Assembly (NCBI GenBank): GCA_947631755.1
Contig: CANRMO010000165.1
Coordinates: 1 to 5,402 of the forward strand
Length of the DNA: 5,402 nucleotides
DNA from: an uncultured Lachnospiraceae bacterium
Lineage (GTDB): Bacteria > Bacillota > Clostridia > Lachnospirales > Lachnospiraceae
Direction of reading: 5' to 3'
A model generated the notes under the pieces. It ran no database searches. It worked only from the letters and a program-made list of their open reading frames with translations, and was not told the DNA's origin. How positions within the stretch are numbered: the first letter of the stretch is position 1; each line of letters starts with the position of its first letter. This document shows positions 3,802 through 5,402 of this stretch, one piece after another. A program made the translations under genes and the position numbers.

Positions 3802-5402
3802 ATGAGAAAGAAACGTTATGCTGCGAGGGCAACAGCCGTCATTTTGGCGGCAGGACTGATCGTCAGTTCTGTCTGTGGCACGGAGGCAGACGCTGCCTCA
3901 AAGAAGACGGTGAGCCTGAGCAAATCTAAGGTTAAGATCACGGCAGGAAAAACAAAAAAGATTACAGTTAAAAAGACAAAAAAGACAAAAATAAAAAAGG
4001 TGAAGTGGAGTGTTTCGAAAGGGAAGAAGATTGTAAAACTGAGCAAAAAGAAAAAGACCGGGGTGACGATCAAGGGACTGAAAAAGGGATCCGCTACGGT
4101 TACTGCTAAGATTACCCTGAAAAATAAGAAGAAACCAGTCACGAGAAAGGTTAAGGTTACAGTAAAGAAAGCAAATAAAACAGATAAAAAGGATACATCG
4201 AGTCCGTCTGTCAATGTTACGCCGGCACCGGTGCCGGATGCTACGCCGACGCCGACATCGGATGTTACGCCTGCGCCGACAGAAAATCCATCATCCACGG
4301 CAGAGGATATCAATATCCAGGCATTTGATATGTCAGATGCTGTTGTCACGGATGAATATTACAGCAATGCGCTCTCGAAAGAGATCGCCTATCTCAAAAA
4401 ACTGGATGAAAATAAGCTGCTTGCAGGGTTTAAGGAGACAGCGGGATATGCTGCCGGCATGTCTGCGGCAGATGTAAAAACATATATGGGAACAACCCGT
4501 TACACAGGCGGCGACAACTGGGAGAATTCCCTGATCGGCGGACATACGCTGGGGCATTATCTCACGGCGCTGGCACAGGCAGTGAGCAACCCGGGCACAG
4601 CCGATGCGGACAGGGCAGAGCTGCAGAAAAAACTGGATAATATCATTGATACTTTAAAAGAGTGCCAGGAAAAAACAAAGGGTTCTTCCGCGTGCAAAGA
4701 GGGCTATCTGTTCGGCGCGACATTGTTGAGCACCAGCAATCTTGAGCTGCAGTTTGACAACGTAGAGGCGAATAAGACAAATATCGGAACGCAGGCCTGG
4801 GTTCCGTGGTATACCATGCACAAGAGTTTAGCGGGCCTTGTATCCGTCTATGAGCTGACCGGGGACGGCGATGCGCTGGCTGTTGCGGAGAGCCTTGGTG
4901 AGTGGACGTATAACCGCGCGAAAGGATGGAGCGCAGCGAAAAGAAATACGGTGCTTGGCATTGAATATGGCGGCATGAACGATTCTTTATATGAACTGGC
5001 CCTCTGCACATCAAATGAAACTTACCGCAGCCATTTCCTGGAGGCGGCCGCCCAGTTTGATGAGACTGCTCTGTTTGAAAAAGTGAAAAAGGGCGGCAAG
5101 GATGTGTTGAATAATCTTCATGCCAATACAACGATCCCTAAATTCTTAGGTGCGCTGAACCGTTATGTGAGTCTGGCTAAGTTAGGTAAACGGAAAGCGG
5201 AAGATGAAGTGTATCTGGAATATGTGGAGGCGTTTTGGGATATGGTAGTGAACAACCACTCCTATATCACGGGCGGCTGCAGCGAGTGGGAGCATTTTGG
5301 TGCAGATCATGTGCTGGATTCGGAGAGGACGAACTGCAACAACGAGACATGCTGTACTTATAATATGTTGAAGATGAGCCGTGTACTGTTCCAGATCACA
5401 GG
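3802..5402 (+). CDS. Secreted GH127-type (DUF1680) beta-L-arabinofuranosidase-like glycosidase, 3' end outside window
   Basis: 533 codons are visible and the frame is still open at the window edge. Residues 1-31 form a signal peptide (basic start, hydrophobic core 10-24, likely cleavage after A29-D30-A31). Residues 34-127 are an Ig-like domain, probably Big2-like and very rich in lysine, followed by a Thr/Pro linker (about 134-167) and the catalytic domain. Hallmarks of GH127/DUF1680, known for retaining beta-L-arabinofuranosidases with a zinc-bound cysteine nucleophile, are GGHTLGHYL (246-254), VPWYTMHK (334-341), EYGGMND (388-394), HANTTIPK (440-447), TGGCSEWEHF (490-499) and ETCCTYNMLK (515-524). 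By comparison with HypBA1, E497 is the likely acid/base and E515 and C517 zinc ligands; the later CC pair containing the nucleophile lies beyond the window. It would release terminal arabinofuranose or a similar sugar from plant glycans outside the cell. Related DUF1680 families (GH142, GH146) have other or overlapping specificities, so the exact substrate is open. The divergent AraC gene is its likely regulator. Confidence 0.88.
   Translation, partial: MRKKRYAARATAVILAAGLIVSSVCGTEADAASKKTVSLSKSKVKITAGKTKKITVKKTKKTKIKKVKWSVSKGKKIVKLSKKKKTGVTIKGLKKGSATVTAKITLKNKKKPVTRKVKVTVKKANKTDKKDTSSPSVNVTPAPVPDATPTPTSDVTPAPTENPSSTAEDINIQAFDMSDAVVTDEYYSNALSKEIAYLKKLDENKLLAGFKETAGYAAGMSAADVKTYMGTTRYTGGDNWENSLIGGHTLGHYLTALAQAVSNPGTADADRAELQKKLDNIIDTLKECQEKTKGSSACKEGYLFGATLLSTSNLELQFDNVEANKTNIGTQAWVPWYTMHKSLAGLVSVYELTGDGDALAVAESLGEWTYNRAKGWSAAKRNTVLGIEYGGMNDSLYELALCTSNETYRSHFLEAAAQFDETALFEKVKKGGKDVLNNLHANTTIPKFLGALNRYVSLAKLGKRKAEDEVYLEYVEAFWDMVVNNHSYITGGCSEWEHFGADHVLDSERTNCNNETCCTYNMLKMSRVLFQIT
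4204..4302 (+). repeat. Imperfect Thr/Pro linker repeat within the GH127-type gene
   Basis: Codons for about residues 135-167 encode repeated VTPAP and TPTPT units; GTTACGCCGGCACCG and GTTACGCCTGCGCCG are near copies. This flexible linker separates the lysine-rich Ig-like domain from the catalytic domain. Such tracts vary in length between strains. Confidence 0.6.

Noticed and set aside
3862..3879. Lipoprotein signal at Cys25 of the GH127-type protein
   Set aside because: The residues before the cysteine (S-S-V) do not fit a lipobox; a type I cleavage site at A29-D30-A31 fits better.
3690..3929. 79-residue plus-strand frame overlapping the GH127 start
   Set aside because: It has no ribosome binding site, runs out of frame through the signal peptide region and has no domain; the overlapping frame from 3802 is clearly the gene.
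3816..4349. 177-residue minus-strand frame rich in Phe, Val and Thr
   Set aside because: It is the complement of lysine codons (AAG/AAA give CTT/TTT) in the signal, Ig-like and linker regions of the GH127-type gene; its apparent hydrophobicity is an artefact.
4643..5131. 162-residue minus-strand frame
   Set aside because: It is antisense to the conserved GH127 catalytic domain, with no recognisable motif.

Overview
The window looks like chromosomal DNA of an anaerobic, Gram-positive gut clostridium, most likely a member of the Lachnospiraceae. This is inferred from the protein styles (lysine-rich Ig-like domain on a secreted glycosidase, Firmicutes-type AraC regulator, LacE-type PTS membrane domain), purine-rich ribosome binding sites and mixed GC content. 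No 16S or other marker gene is present, so the taxonomy is not certain.

Layout. (1) Bases 2-337: the 3' end of an FGGY-family sugar kinase, probably acting on a pentulose such as L-ribulose. (2) 338-431: a short spacer with a strong 10-bp hairpin (373-406). (3) 432-2558: a large membrane protein fusing a complete LacE/CelB-like PTS EIIC sugar-translocating domain to a C-terminal EAL domain, the cyclic-di-GMP phosphodiesterase fold. The key catalytic residues appear intact, and no EIIA, EIIB or GGDEF domain is present. (4) 2578-2650: an intrinsic terminator preceded by competing hairpins, lying between two convergent genes. (5) 2654-3517, minus strand: an AraC-family regulator with an N-terminal cupin-like sensor and a C-terminal double HTH. 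(6) 3518-3801: a divergent, AT-rich control region with a good sigma-A-type promoter for the regulator, repeated CAAAATCACA-like elements suited to an AraC-type operator, and a leader hairpin. (7) 3802 to the window end: a secreted GH127-type (DUF1680) beta-L-arabinofuranosidase-like enzyme with a signal peptide, a lysine-rich Ig-like domain and a Thr/Pro linker. It is cut off by the window just after the first zinc/catalytic motif.

How the parts may work together (inference): the secreted GH127 enzyme would release L-arabinose or a related sugar from plant glycans, the divergent AraC regulator would control its expression, and the upstream FGGY kinase could phosphorylate the derived ketopentose. 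The EIIC-EAL protein stands out: it looks like a transporter-derived membrane sugar sensor wired to c-di-GMP breakdown, which would link carbohydrate availability to the motile/sessile switch. That is the strongest candidate for an under-described system here.
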